54,975 nucleotides of DNA from Negativicutes bacterium (lineage in GTDB: Bacteria; Bacillota_C; Negativicutes; Sporomusales_B; JARLHX01), in NCBI GenBank assembly GCA_031292015.1, contig JARLHY010000199.1, positions 1 to 54,975 on the forward strand, given 5' to 3'. Both the position numbers and the translations under genes were made by a program. Below the pieces are notes generated by a model that saw only the letters and a list, made by a program, of their open reading frames with translations, was not told the DNA's origin and ran no database searches. Of this stretch, positions 45,378 to 54,348 are shown piece after piece (within the stretch, counting starts at the first letter, position 1; each line of letters begins with the position of its first letter).

Positions 45378-46445
45378 ATGGAACGTAAACCCACCCGACA
45401 ACTGCGGCTTGGCAAAGTCGCCATCGGCGGCGGCGCACCGGTTTCGGTCCAGTCCATGACCAACACCAAAACTGCCGATATCAAAGCTACCATCGACCAG
45501 GTCCGGCAGCTTGCTGCTGCCGGCTGTGACATCGTCCGCCTCGCTGTTCCCGATATGGCGGCCGCTCACGCTCTGGCCGGCATCAAAACCGCGGTAGGCG
45601 ACATTCCGCTGGTTGCCGATATTCACTTTGACTATCGTCTGGCCCTCGCCGCCATTGAAAGCGGCGTCGACGGCCTGCGGCTCAACCCGGGCAACATCGG
45701 CGACAAGGCTCAGATAGCTGCCGTCGTGACGGCAGCCAAACAGCGCGGTATACCCATCCGCATCGGTGTTAACGCCGGATCGCTGGACAAGACGCTGCTG
45801 GCCAAATACGGAGGTCACGCGACAGCCGAGGCGATGGTGGAGAGCGCCCTGGGTCATGTCGCCCTTCTCACCGAGCACAACTTTGATGCCATAAAAATAT
45901 CCCTCAAAGCCAACGATGTGCCGATGACCATCAAGGCTTACCAACTGATGGCCGCGGCGGTGGATTTCCCGCTCCACCTCGGCATCACCGAAGCCGGCAC
46001 CATCAACTCCGGTATCATTAAATCTGCTGTCGGCATCGGCGCTCTTCTCGCCCAGGGCATCGGCGACACCATCCGGGTATCCCTCACCGGCGACCCGGTG
46101 GAGGAAGTGCGGGTAGCCAGTGAAATCTTAAAAGCCCTGGGAATGCGGGAATTTGGACCGACCCTGGTTTCCTGTCCGTCCTGCGGCCGCTGCGAGATCG
46201 ACCTGGTCTCTGTTGCCGCCGCTGTTGAGGACAGGCTCAAAGAGATCAAGAAACCGCTGAAAGTAGCGGTTATGGGCTGCGTCGTCAACGGTCCCGGAGA
46301 AGCCAAAGAAGCCGATATCGGCATCGCCGGCGGCAAAGGACAAGGACTTTTATTCAAAAAAGGCGAAATTATCGCCAGAGTTCCTGAACAAGACCTGATC
46401 ACGGCCCTTATCGCCGAGATTGATAAATTAGCCAAGGAGGAATAA
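45378..46445 (+). CDS. ispG: 4-hydroxy-3-methylbut-2-enyl diphosphate synthase (flavodoxin/ferredoxin-dependent) IspG
   Basis: [4Fe-4S] enzyme of the MEP pathway making HMBPP. 355 residues: TIM barrel (about 1-245) with [11 protein letters not shown] and [12 protein letters not shown], then the cluster domain with C266, C269 (CPSCGRC) and C301 plus E308 ([10 protein letters not shown]), matching the E. coli ligands. It needs low-potential electrons; the small ferredoxin at 41270 is a plausible but unproved donor. ATG 45378 follows AGGTGATC. Confidence 0.97.
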   Translation: MERKPTRQLRLGKVAIGGGAPVSVQSMTNTKTADIKATIDQVRQLAAAGCDIVRLAVPDMAAAHALAGIKTAVGDIPLVADIHFDYRLALAAIESGVDGLRLNPGNIGDKAQIAAVVTAAKQRGIPIRIGVNAGSLDKTLLAKYGGHATAEAMVESALGHVALLTEHNFDAIKISLKANDVPMTIKAYQLMAAAVDFPLHLGITEAGTINSGIIKSAVGIGALLAQGIGDTIRVSLTGDPVEEVRVASEILKALGMREFGPTLVSCPSCGRCEIDLVSVAAAVEDRLKEIKKPLKVAVMGCVVNGPGEAKEADIGIAGGKGQGLLFKKGEIIARVPEQDLITALIAEIDKLAKEE

Positions 46446-46446
46446 C

Positions 46447-48150
46447 ATGCGCGCATCCCAGCTTTATGCCCCCACCCTCCGGGAGACCCCGGCCGAGGCC
46501 GAAGTAGTCAGCCATCAGCTGATGCTGCGGGCTGGGTTTATCCGTAAGGCAGCGGGTGGTGTGTATACCTATCTGCCCCTGGCCTGGCGGGTACTGAGAA
46601 AAATCGAACAAATCGTCAGAGAGGAAATGGACGCCAAAGGCGGCCAGGAACTCGCGATGCCGATCATGCAGCCCGCAGAAATGTGGAAAGAGAGCGGACG
46701 CTGGGATGTCTACGGCGACGAGATGTTTCGCCTCAAGGACCGCCACGGACGGGACTTTTGCCTCGGACCGACCCACGAAGAAATGATCACCACCACCATC
46801 AAAACCGATGTCCGCTCCTATCGTCAGCTGCCGCTGATGCTGTACCAAATTCAGAACAAATACAGAGACGAAATCCGGCCCCGCTTCGGACTGATGCGCG
46901 GACGGGAATTCATCATGAAGGACCTGTATTCCTTCGACCGGGACGATAAAGGTCTGGATGAGAGCTACAACAAAATGTACGACGCCTATTCCCGGGTTTT
47001 CACCCGCTGCGGACTCACCTTCCGGCCGGTGGAGGCCGACCCTGGGGCCATCGGCGGCAGCGGTACCCATGAATTCATGGTCCTCGCCGACTCCGGCGAA
47101 GCCGCCATCGTCTACTGCGATTCCTGCGATTACGCCGCCAATGTCGAGAAAGCCGAGCTCCATCCCATCACCGCCGCGCCGGAAGCTCCGCTGCCCCTGA
47201 AAGAGGTGGCAACGCCAGGAACCAAGACTATTGAAGCGGTATCAGCCTTTTTAGGTGTATCATCAACTCAAACAATCAAAACAATTGCCTATAACACTGA
47301 AAAGGGTCCGGTTCTGGCTTTGGTTCGCGGTGATCACCAGATCAACGAAATAAAGCTGCAGAACCTGCTTGGCACCCTGACGCTGCATCTGGCTGACGAA
47401 GCCACCGTAGTCGCCGCCACCGGCAGCAGTCCCGGCTATATCGGACCGGTGGGGGTCAAGGACGTAACCATCGTAGCCGACGCCACCGTGATGAATATGC
47501 CCAACGCCGTCTGTGGCGCCAATAAACCTGACCATCATTTCGTCCAGGTCAACCCCGGCCGGGATTTCTCGCCGACCTTCGTGGCCGACCTTCGCCTCAT
47601 CCAGGTTGGTGACCCCTGTCCGCGCTGCGGTCAGCCGGTCAAGACCGCCCGGGGCATCGAGGTGGGTCAGGTGTTCAAGCTGTTCACCAAGTACTCCAAG
47701 TCTCTGAACGCCTTTTACCTCGACGAAAACGGCAAGGAACAACTGATGGTGATGGGCTGTTACGGGATCGGCGTCAGCCGGACCATGGCCGCTGCCATTG
47801 AGCAGAACCACGACGACAATGGCATCATCTGGCCGGCGGCCATCGCGCCCTTTCACGCCGTCGTCGTGCCCATCAACGTCAAAGACGAAGCCCAGTTGGC
47901 CCTGGCCGAGAAAGTCCAGCAGCAACTGGTGGCAGCAGGCCTTCAGGTGGTGCTTGACGATCGCGCTGAACGGGCCGGCGTAAAATTCAAAGATGCTGAT
48001 CTCATCGGTTACCCGCTGAAGATTACCCTCGGCCCCAAGGCCGTAACCGAAAACCTTATCGAAGTCAAAACCCGCAAAACCGGCGAAGTCGTTTTCTTTT
48101 CCGCCGATACCTTCGTCGCCGATGTCAAAACCTTGCTAGCCACTCTCTGA
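46447..48150 (+). CDS. proS: Prolyl-tRNA synthetase (bacterial type with editing domain)
   Basis: Class II aminoacyl-tRNA synthetase. 567 residues: catalytic core motif 1-2 region ([49 protein letters not shown]), an INS/YbaK editing domain inserted at about 225-400, motif 3 ([15 protein letters not shown]) and a C-terminal anticodon-binding domain. ATG 46447 lies behind AAGGAGGAATA at the end of ispG. Followed by a strong terminator. Confidence 0.97.
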   Translation: MRASQLYAPTLRETPAEAEVVSHQLMLRAGFIRKAAGGVYTYLPLAWRVLRKIEQIVREEMDAKGGQELAMPIMQPAEMWKESGRWDVYGDEMFRLKDRHGRDFCLGPTHEEMITTTIKTDVRSYRQLPLMLYQIQNKYRDEIRPRFGLMRGREFIMKDLYSFDRDDKGLDESYNKMYDAYSRVFTRCGLTFRPVEADPGAIGGSGTHEFMVLADSGEAAIVYCDSCDYAANVEKAELHPITAAPEAPLPLKEVATPGTKTIEAVSAFLGVSSTQTIKTIAYNTEKGPVLALVRGDHQINEIKLQNLLGTLTLHLADEATVVAATGSSPGYIGPVGVKDVTIVADATVMNMPNAVCGANKPDHHFVQVNPGRDFSPTFVADLRLIQVGDPCPRCGQPVKTARGIEVGQVFKLFTKYSKSLNAFYLDENGKEQLMVMGCYGIGVSRTMAAAIEQNHDDNGIIWPAAIAPFHAVVVPINVKDEAQLALAEKVQQQLVAAGLQVVLDDRAERAGVKFKDADLIGYPLKITLGPKAVTENLIEVKTRKTGEVVFFSADTFVADVKTLLATL

Positions 48151-48164
48151 TCTGATCCCGCACC

Positions 48165-48205
48165 AAAAAAGCTGTCGCCATTAGCAAATGACGCAGCTTT
48201 TTTTT
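48165..48205 (+). terminator. Intrinsic terminator after proS
   Basis: Stem AAAAAAGCTG (48165-48174) with CAGCTTTTTT (48194-48203), extended by CG/CG across one bulged T, loop of about 14, and a run of eight T (48198-48205). Ends the uppS-proS transcript. Confidence 0.88.
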
Positions 48206-48277
48206 AGTGGAACCGCTCTAGTGCCCCGTTTATCGGCAAAACCGGGTTTTTCCCGGCGTGCGTCATCCGGGCCGCTG

Positions 48278-48286
48278 TGCTACAAT
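48278..48286 (+). promoter_or_regulatory. Extended -10 promoter for polC
   Basis: TGCTACAAT at 48278-48286 is an extended -10 element one mismatch from consensus. There is no good -35 at 17 bases (GTGCGT at 48258-48263). Transcription would start near 48293, about 38 bases before the polC start. A CCGGG/CCCGG hairpin with a T5 loop lies just upstream at 48242-48256. Confidence 0.5.
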
Positions 48287-48330
48287 GGATGTAAGCAAAT
48301 ACCATGTTCCACCATAAGAGAGGGTGTCTG

Positions 48331-51300
48331 ATGTCTACCTACTGCATCATTCCCGACAGCACGCAAAACCTCACCGAACTGTTGACCGAACTGACGCTGC
48401 CAGACGAATCCCGGCGGCTGCTTGAGCGTGCGTTCATCGTCCGGGTCCAGGTCGACACCCATGACTCCGCCTGGGAAGTCAACCTCAGTGTACCTGAACC
48501 CCTGCCTGACGAACTGCTGGCTCTGGCCAGCACCCATCTGTGCGGCAGTTGCGGTCTTTCCCGCGTTATATTCCATCAAGTCCCGCAAAACCTGGAGGAC
48601 TTTCTGACCAACAACTGGCCGGAACTGGTAGCCAGGGTCGCCGGCGACAATCAGGCGGTCAAGCACCTGCTGCTTCGGGCCAAGCGGGCCTTCGACGGCC
48701 GGACCCTAACCATCGAGTCAAGCGGTGAGCTGTCGGCCGAAATTCTGAACTCCCGCGGTGTCGGCCCGACCATTAAAAACCTGATCAGCCGGGAATTTGC
48801 CCATCCCTGTGAAGTGATCATGGTCACGGCCCCCATAGACGAAACCGAAACCTGTGACGAGGACCTGCCCCTGCCGGACAGTTACGAACCGGCGGCAGCC
48901 AGCCCTAAAAAGAAGACAGAAAATCCGATCATCTTCGGACGAAATATCAAGGACAAGCCTGTACCGATCTGCGATATTGTGGAAGAAGGCCGCAACATCA
49001 TCCTCGTCGGTCAGCTCATCAGCCATGAGCTTCGGGAACTGCGGTCCGGCCGCAATCTCCTGACTTTCGATGTTGCTGACCTGTCCGGAGGCATCAGCGG
49101 CAAAGCCTTTTTCGACGACAAGGAAGTATTCGGCAAACTGGCCGAGCGGCTGACCGACGGCATGCTCATCAAGGTCAAGGGCACCGTCCAGTTCGACAAA
49201 TACGCCAATGAATTGGTGATCTATGTCGACAGCATGGGCCGTATCGCCAAACCGGAGCGGGTCGACGAGGCTACCGAGGCCCGGGTTGAACTGCACGCCC
49301 ACACCCGGATGAGTGCCCTGGACGCCGTCTGCTCTGTAAAGTCCCTGATCAGGCAAGCGGCAAAATGGGGCCACCCGGCAGTGGCAATCACTGATCACGG
49401 TGTGGTCCAGTCCTTTCCCGAGGCAGAGGAGGAGGCCGCCAAGGCCGGCATCAAAGTAATTTATGGAATGGAAGGCTATCTGATCGACGACAACATCAAT
49501 CACGCCTACCATATCATTATCCTGGCCAAAAACGCGACCGGTCTCCGGAACCTTTACCGGCTGGTATCTTTATCCCATCTCAAATACCTTCACCGCACCC
49601 CGCGCATTCCGCGGACGGTCCTGGCCGAACACCGTGAGGGGCTTCTGCTGGGCTCGGCCTGCGAAGCGGGAGAACTCTTCCAGGCTATACTTGACGGCAC
49701 CCCGGACGACCAGGTGTCCACTATTGCCGGCTTCTACGACTTTCTGGAAATCCAGCCTGTCGCCAACAACGCCTTTCTGATCCGTCACGGACGGGTCGCC
49801 GATGATTCCGAACTTCAGGCCATCAATCGGAAGATATGCCAGCTCGGCCACACCCTGGACAAGCCGGTGGTCGCCACCTGCGACGTCCATTTCCTCAACC
49901 CGGAGGACGAAGTCTACCGCCGTATTCTCATGGCCGGCCAGGGCTACGCCGACGCCGACGCTCAGCCGCCGCTCTTTTTTCGCACAACTGCGGAAATGCT
50001 GGCCGAATTCTCCTACCTTGGCAAAGAACTGGCCTATAAGGTGGTGGTGGAAAACACCAGAGCTATGTGCGACTGCGTCGAAAGCATCAAACCCATCCCA
50101 ACTGAGCTGTACTCACCGAAAATCCCCGGGGCGGAGGACCAGATCCGCAACATGACGATGACCAAAGCCGTCGAACTCTACGGCGATTCCTTGCCTGCCG
50201 TCGTGGCCGACCGGATCAAATACGAACTCGACTCCATTATCAACAACGGTTTTGCGGTGCTCTACCTGATCGCCCACAAACTTGTTAAAAAATCCCTTGA
50301 TGACGGCTATCTTGTCGGTTCCCGGGGCTCTGTCGGTTCCTCCTTTGTGGCCACCATGACCGACATTACGGAGGTAAATCCGTTGCCGCCCCACTGGCGC
50401 TGCCCGGCCTGCAAGTACAGCGAATTTATCACTGACGGCAGCTTCGGCAGCGGCTTCGACCTGCCGGACAAGGCCTGCCCCCAGTGCGGCGCAGACACCG
50501 TGAAGGACGGTCACGACATTCCCTTCGCTGTTTTCATGGGCTTCCATGGCGACAAAGTCCCTGATATTGATCTCAACTTCTCGGGGGAATATCAGCCGGT
50601 CGCCCACAAGTACACCGAAGAACTGTTCGGCAAGGACAACGTTTTCCGGGCCGGCACCATCGCCACCATCGCCGAAAAGACCGCCTACGGTTTTGTCAAG
50701 AATTATTTCGCCGAGAAAGGCATCATCACCCGCAACGCCCATATCAATCATCTGATCAGCGGCTGCACCGGGGTAAAACGCACCACCGGCCAGCATCCGG
50801 GCGGAATCATGGTTGTTCCCCGCGACATGGACGTCCATCATTTCACCCCCATCCAATATCCGGCCGACGACAAGAATTCCTCCACCATCACGACCCACTT
50901 CGACTACCACTCCATCTCAAGCCGCCTGGTCAAGCTCGACATTCTCGGCCATGACGATCCGACTGTCATCAGAATGCTGGAAGACCTGACCGGCATCGAT
51001 TCCAAGACCATGCCCTTCGACGATCCGGCCACCATGAGCCTGTTCTCGTCGACAACCGCGCTGGGGTTGACGCCTGAGCAACTGGGTTCCACCGTCGGCA
51101 CGTTTGGCATCCCCGAATTCGGCACCAAATTTGTCCGGCAGATGCTGGATGATACCAAACCGCAGAACTTCAGCGAATTGGTCCGGATCAGCGGTTTTTC
51201 TCACGGCACCGACGTCTGGCTCAATAACGCCCAGGACCTGATCCGCAGCGGCACCGCCAAGCTGTCTGACGCCATCTCGGCCCGGGACGACATCATGATG

Positions 51301-51987
51301 TACCTGATCCATAAGGGCGTCGACCCGCAGCTTTCCTTCAAAGTCATGGAAGGAGTCCGCAAGGGAAAGGGGATCCCCCCCAAGGACGTCGAGGTGCTGC
51401 GCCAGAAATCGGTACCTGAGTGGTACATCGAGTCCTGTCAGAAAATCAAGTACATGTTTCCCAGAGCCCATGCCACCGCCTATGTCATGATGGCGGTCCG
51501 GATCGCCTATTGCAAGGTCCATCATCCCTTGCCGTTCTATGCCGCCTACTTCACTGTCAGGGCCGACGAGTTCGACGCCAGCCTTACCGCCCAGGGTGAA
51601 AAAATCCTCCGGCAAAAGCTGGCCGAACTTGAGCAAAAAGACAACAAGAGCCTCACCGCCAAAGAGAAAGGGCTTCAGACCATCCTGGAAATGGCCCTGG
51701 AAATGGTGCTGCGGGGCTTCATCTTCCGGCGTGTCGACCTGTACGCATCCGACGCCGCCAAATTTATCATCGTCGACGACGGTCTGTTGCCGCCGTTGGC
51801 TGCCCTGGACGGGGTGGGGGTCAATGCGGCCCGCAACATCGCCCAGGCCCGCGTGGAAAAACCCTTTTCCTCCATCGAAGATCTGCGGCTAAGATCCCGG
51901 GTCACCAAGACGGTTATCGACGTCTTGCGCGAGCACGGCTGTCTGGAAGGACTGCCGGAAAACAACCAGATGCTGCTTTTCGCCTGA
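48331..51987 (+). CDS. polC: DNA polymerase III alpha subunit PolC lacking the 3'-5' exonuclease domain
   Basis: Replicative polymerase of Bacillota. 1218 residues from ATG 48331 (GAGAGGGTG upstream; ATG 48304 lacks a site), against about 1430-1470 for typical PolC. N-terminal domains about 1-200, OB fold about 210-310, PHP domain beginning VELHAHTRMS (H322, H324), polymerase core with PDIDLNFSGEY (D745, D747), zinc-binding cysteines CPACKY and CPQCG, C-terminal helix-hairpin-helix. In typical PolC the DnaQ-like exonuclease (about 200 residues) interrupts PHP after the YLVDDG segment; here YLIDDNINHAYHIIILAKN (about 384-402) runs straight on. PHP metal motifs look intact. Confidence 0.96.
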   Translation: MSTYCIIPDSTQNLTELLTELTLPDESRRLLERAFIVRVQVDTHDSAWEVNLSVPEPLPDELLALASTHLCGSCGLSRVIFHQVPQNLEDFLTNNWPELVARVAGDNQAVKHLLLRAKRAFDGRTLTIESSGELSAEILNSRGVGPTIKNLISREFAHPCEVIMVTAPIDETETCDEDLPLPDSYEPAAASPKKKTENPIIFGRNIKDKPVPICDIVEEGRNIILVGQLISHELRELRSGRNLLTFDVADLSGGISGKAFFDDKEVFGKLAERLTDGMLIKVKGTVQFDKYANELVIYVDSMGRIAKPERVDEATEARVELHAHTRMSALDAVCSVKSLIRQAAKWGHPAVAITDHGVVQSFPEAEEEAAKAGIKVIYGMEGYLIDDNINHAYHIIILAKNATGLRNLYRLVSLSHLKYLHRTPRIPRTVLAEHREGLLLGSACEAGELFQAILDGTPDDQVSTIAGFYDFLEIQPVANNAFLIRHGRVADDSELQAINRKICQLGHTLDKPVVATCDVHFLNPEDEVYRRILMAGQGYADADAQPPLFFRTTAEMLAEFSYLGKELAYKVVVENTRAMCDCVESIKPIPTELYSPKIPGAEDQIRNMTMTKAVELYGDSLPAVVADRIKYELDSIINNGFAVLYLIAHKLVKKSLDDGYLVGSRGSVGSSFVATMTDITEVNPLPPHWRCPACKYSEFITDGSFGSGFDLPDKACPQCGADTVKDGHDIPFAVFMGFHGDKVPDIDLNFSGEYQPVAHKYTEELFGKDNVFRAGTIATIAEKTAYGFVKNYFAEKGIITRNAHINHLISGCTGVKRTTGQHPGGIMVVPRDMDVHHFTPIQYPADDKNSSTITTHFDYHSISSRLVKLDILGHDDPTVIRMLEDLTGIDSKTMPFDDPATMSLFSSTTALGLTPEQLGSTVGTFGIPEFGTKFVRQMLDDTKPQNFSELVRISGFSHGTDVWLNNAQDLIRSGTAKLSDAISARDDIMMYLIHKGVDPQLSFKVMEGVRKGKGIPPKDVEVLRQKSVPEWYIESCQKIKYMFPRAHATAYVMMAVRIAYCKVHHPLPFYAAYFTVRADEFDASLTAQGEKILRQKLAELEQKDNKSLTAKEKGLQTILEMALEMVLRGFIFRRVDLYASDAAKFIIVDDGLLPPLAALDGVGVNAARNIAQARVEKPFSSIEDLRLRSRVTKTVIDVLREHGCLEGLPENNQMLLFA

Positions 51988-52001
51988 GGTCTAAATTGAT
52001 A

Positions 52002-52030
52002 TTGTAAAAAAGTTCCGCCGGTGTTATAAT
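52002..52030 (+). promoter_or_regulatory. Sigma-A promoter for rimP-nusA-infB operon
   Basis: TTGTAA (52002-52007), 17-base spacer, perfect TATAAT (52025-52030). Transcription would start near 52037, giving a leader of about 165 bases before rimP. It begins just after the polC stop. Confidence 0.85.
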
Positions 52031-52060
52031 ACTCATAGTATATCTGTAGCTGGGTGTTTG

Positions 52061-52170
52061 AAGAGTGGGTGTTACGCCCACTCTTTCATCTTCTGCTCTG
52101 CAGCCCGTCGCTCTTTACGCCTCTGTGCTGCCAAATATAGGGTATAAGCGCGCGTAAAGTCAGGCAACAC
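52061..52170 (+). ncRNA. Structured rimP leader with terminator-like hairpin and crossing pairings
   Basis: First hairpin: AAGAGTGGGTG (52061-52071) with CGCCCACTCTT (52075-52085), 11 pairs with one G-U, loop TTA, followed by TCATCTTCT, a weak terminator tail. Then CTTTACGC (52113-52120) is perfectly complementary to GCGTAAAG (52152-52159), while GTGCTGCC (52125-52132) can pair with GGCAACAC (52163-52170) at 7 of 8 positions; the last two pairings cross, so they are alternatives or a pseudoknot. Attenuation ahead of rimP-nusA is known in other bacteria; I cannot assign this leader to a named family. Confidence 0.55.
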
Positions 52171-52201
52171 TAAGGATAACGCAAAAACAGAGGTGAGATA
52201 C

Positions 52202-52660
52202 ATGTCGGGCAAACCAATTGAGAACCTGATCGAACAAGAGGTCGCCCAGATCATTCAAGAAACCCCCCTGGAACTTGTCGACGTCGAATACGCCAAAGAA
52301 CGGGACTGGCATCTGCGGGTCTTTCTCGACAAGCCCGGCGGCCTGGAAGTGGAAGACTGCCAATGGGTAAGCGACCAACTGGGAAAACGGCTGGACGAAC
52401 TCGACCCGATCAAGGAAAGCTATATCCTGGAAATTTCATCGCCGGGACTGGACCGTCCCCTGAAAAAAGAGCGGGACTTTACCCGTCATATCGGCGATAA
52501 AGTGGAAATACATACCTTTGCGCCGCTAGACGGCCAAAAATCGATTGTCGGCAAGCTGTTAGGCCTGACAAACGACGATATCGAGCTGGACATCGACGGC
52601 ACCACCGTCACCGTTCCGCGCGACAAAACGTCTCAGGTCCGCTTGTATATCGATTTTTAG
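52202..52660 (+). CDS. rimP: Ribosome maturation factor RimP
   Basis: Helps assemble the 30S subunit. 152 residues with the N-terminal alpha-beta domain (GLEVEDCQWVSDQLGKRLDEL; YILEISSPGLDRPLKKERDF about 80-99) and a C-terminal SH3-like barrel. ATG 52202 chosen, with AGAGGTGA just upstream; GTG 52193 overlaps that site. First gene of the nusA operon. Confidence 0.96.
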   Translation: MSGKPIENLIEQEVAQIIQETPLELVDVEYAKERDWHLRVFLDKPGGLEVEDCQWVSDQLGKRLDELDPIKESYILEISSPGLDRPLKKERDFTRHIGDKVEIHTFAPLDGQKSIVGKLLGLTNDDIELDIDGTTVTVPRDKTSQVRLYIDF

Positions 52661-52691
52661 CCTATCATAAAATTGAATAGGGGGAATTTAT

Positions 52692-53735
52692 ATGAATGCT
52701 GAATTTATGCAAGCCTTCGAACAGTTGGGCAGAGAGAAAGGAATAGCGCCCGAAATTCTGTTCGACGCCATCGAAGCCGCCCTGATTTCCGCTTATAAGC
52801 GCAATTTCAGCTCGGCCCAGAATGTCCGTGTGTCGCTCGACCGGGACAGTGGAGAAATCCATGTATTTGCACGCAAAACAGTGGTAGAGGAGGCCAAGGA
52901 CCCTCGCCCGGAGATTTCTCTGGAGGAAGCCCGGGGCATCGACCGCCGCTATGATCTCGAAGACGTCGTCGAAACCGAGGTAACTCCGAAAAATTTCGGC
53001 CGCATTGCGGCCCAGACCGCCAAACAAGTGGTTGTCCAACGGATCCGGGAAGCTGAACGCGGCATCATCTACGAAGAGTTTTCCAGCCGTGAAAGCGATA
53101 TCGTCACAGGCATTGTCCAAAGGATCGAACAAAAGAACGTCTATATCGACCTTGGCAAAGCCGAAGCCATTCTCGCTCCATCAGAGCAGATTCCCGGCGA
53201 AATCTACCGCCACGGCGACCGGGTAAAAACCTATATCATTGAAGTCAAGAAGACCACCAAAGGACCCCAGATCCTGGTTTCCCGCACTCACCCCGGCCTG
53301 CTGAAACGCCTGTTCGAGCTTGAAGTGCCGGAAATCCACGACGGTATCGTGGAAATCAAATCGGTGGCCAGAGAACCGGGACTGCGTTCGAAAATCGCCG
53401 TTCACTCCCGCGAAGAAAATGTCGATCCCGTCGGTTCGTGTGTCGGTCATAAAGGCATGCGGGTCCAGACCATCGTCAATGAACTGAAAGGCGAGAAAAT
53501 CGATATCGTCAAATGGAACACAGACCCTGCTAAATACATCGCCAACGCGCTCAGTCCGGCCAAGGTCGTATCGGTGGAAGTCAATGAAACCGAAAAAACC
53601 TCGCGGGTGATAGTCCCCGATTACCAGTTGTCGCTGGCCATCGGCAAGGAGGGTCAGAACGCCCGCCTGGCCGCGAAACTGACCGGCTGGAAAATCGACA
53701 TCAAGAGTGAATCTCAGGTCCAGACAACCACGTAA
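52692..53735 (+). CDS. nusA: Transcription termination/antitermination protein NusA
   Basis: RNA polymerase-binding factor for pausing, termination and antitermination. 347 residues: N-terminal RNAP-binding domain (1-125), S1 domain (about 135-200, GIVQRIEQKNVYIDLGKAEAIL), KH1 and KH2 (about 200-345; VGSCVGHKGMRVQTIVNEL and LAIGKEGQNARLAAKLTGW). Like other Bacillota it lacks the C-terminal acidic repeats of E. coli NusA. ATG 52692 follows AGGGGGAAT. Confidence 0.98.
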   Translation: MNAEFMQAFEQLGREKGIAPEILFDAIEAALISAYKRNFSSAQNVRVSLDRDSGEIHVFARKTVVEEAKDPRPEISLEEARGIDRRYDLEDVVETEVTPKNFGRIAAQTAKQVVVQRIREAERGIIYEEFSSRESDIVTGIVQRIEQKNVYIDLGKAEAILAPSEQIPGEIYRHGDRVKTYIIEVKKTTKGPQILVSRTHPGLLKRLFELEVPEIHDGIVEIKSVAREPGLRSKIAVHSREENVDPVGSCVGHKGMRVQTIVNELKGEKIDIVKWNTDPAKYIANALSPAKVVSVEVNETEKTSRVIVPDYQLSLAIGKEGQNARLAAKLTGWKIDIKSESQVQTTT

Positions 53736-53746
53736 GGAGGAATAGC

Positions 53747-54013
53747 ATGAAACCGAAAAAAATTCCTCAGCGCATGTGTGTTGGCTGTCAAATTATGAAA
53801 ACAAAAAAAGAGCTGCTGAGAATCGTGCGAACTCCCGAAGGCGCAGTAGTTCTCGACACCACCGGCAAAAAAGCCGGCCGGGGCGCCTACCTGTGCAACA
53901 GCGGAGAGTGCCTGGCCAAGGCAATGAAGGGCAAACGCCTGGAACGGGCCCTGCAGCACGCTGTCGACCCTGACGTGTATGAGCAGCTTCGCGCCGGAAT
54001 CGAGAAACCATGA
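53747..54013 (+). CDS. ylxR: RNA-binding protein YlxR (RnpM)
   Basis: 88-residue member of the YlxR/DUF448 family, shown in Bacillus to bind and modulate RNase P RNA. Signature RMCVGCQIMKTKKELLRIVR (about 6-25) and GRGAYLCNSGECLAKA (about 43-58). ATG 53747 follows TAAGGAGGAATAG. Its stop overlaps the ylxQ start (ATGA). Confidence 0.94.
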   Translation: MKPKKIPQRMCVGCQIMKTKKELLRIVRTPEGAVVLDTTGKKAGRGAYLCNSGECLAKAMKGKRLERALQHAVDPDVYEQLRAGIEKP

Positions 54014-54315
54014 ACGAGTCTCGCCTGACCGCCTTGCTGGGGTTTGCTCAGAAGGCCAAAAAGCTTGTGTCCGGTGAAGCCGCTGTCGACAAAGCGGTAC
54101 GATCAGGCCAGGCAAAACTGCTGATCATCGCCGGCGACGCCAGTGACAACACCCGTAAGGGCTATCGCGACACGGCATCATTTTACCATGTTCCTTGTTA
54201 TGAAGTGCTGTCCAAAGATCAAATTGGCCATTCCATCGGAAAACCACCGCGGGCTATCCTCGCTGTGACCGACGCCGGATTTGGGAAGGCAATCAGCGAA
54301 GCACTGCAGGGTTGA
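54010..54315 (+). CDS. ylxQ: L7Ae-family RNA-binding protein YlxQ
   Basis: 101-residue kink-turn-type protein of the L7Ae/L30e/Gadd45 family. Signature LLGFAQKAKKLVSGEAAVDKAVRSGQAKLLIIAGDAS is spread over residues 9-45. Function not settled in bacteria; always between ylxR and infB. ATG 54010 overlaps the ylxR stop by four bases. Confidence 0.93.
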   Translation: MNESRLTALLGFAQKAKKLVSGEAAVDKAVRSGQAKLLIIAGDASDNTRKGYRDTASFYHVPCYEVLSKDQIGHSIGKPPRAILAVTDAGFGKAISEALQG

Positions 54316-54348
54316 TTCTCCGAGAGGAAGAAAAATGGGGGTGGATCA

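Noticed and set aside
50113..50910. 265-residue - strand frame inside polC
   Set aside because: Antisense to the conserved polymerase core and without any family signature.
52072..52254. 60-residue - strand frame across the rimP leader
   Set aside because: No ribosome site and it overlaps the RNA structures and the rimP start; composition is basic and unremarkable.
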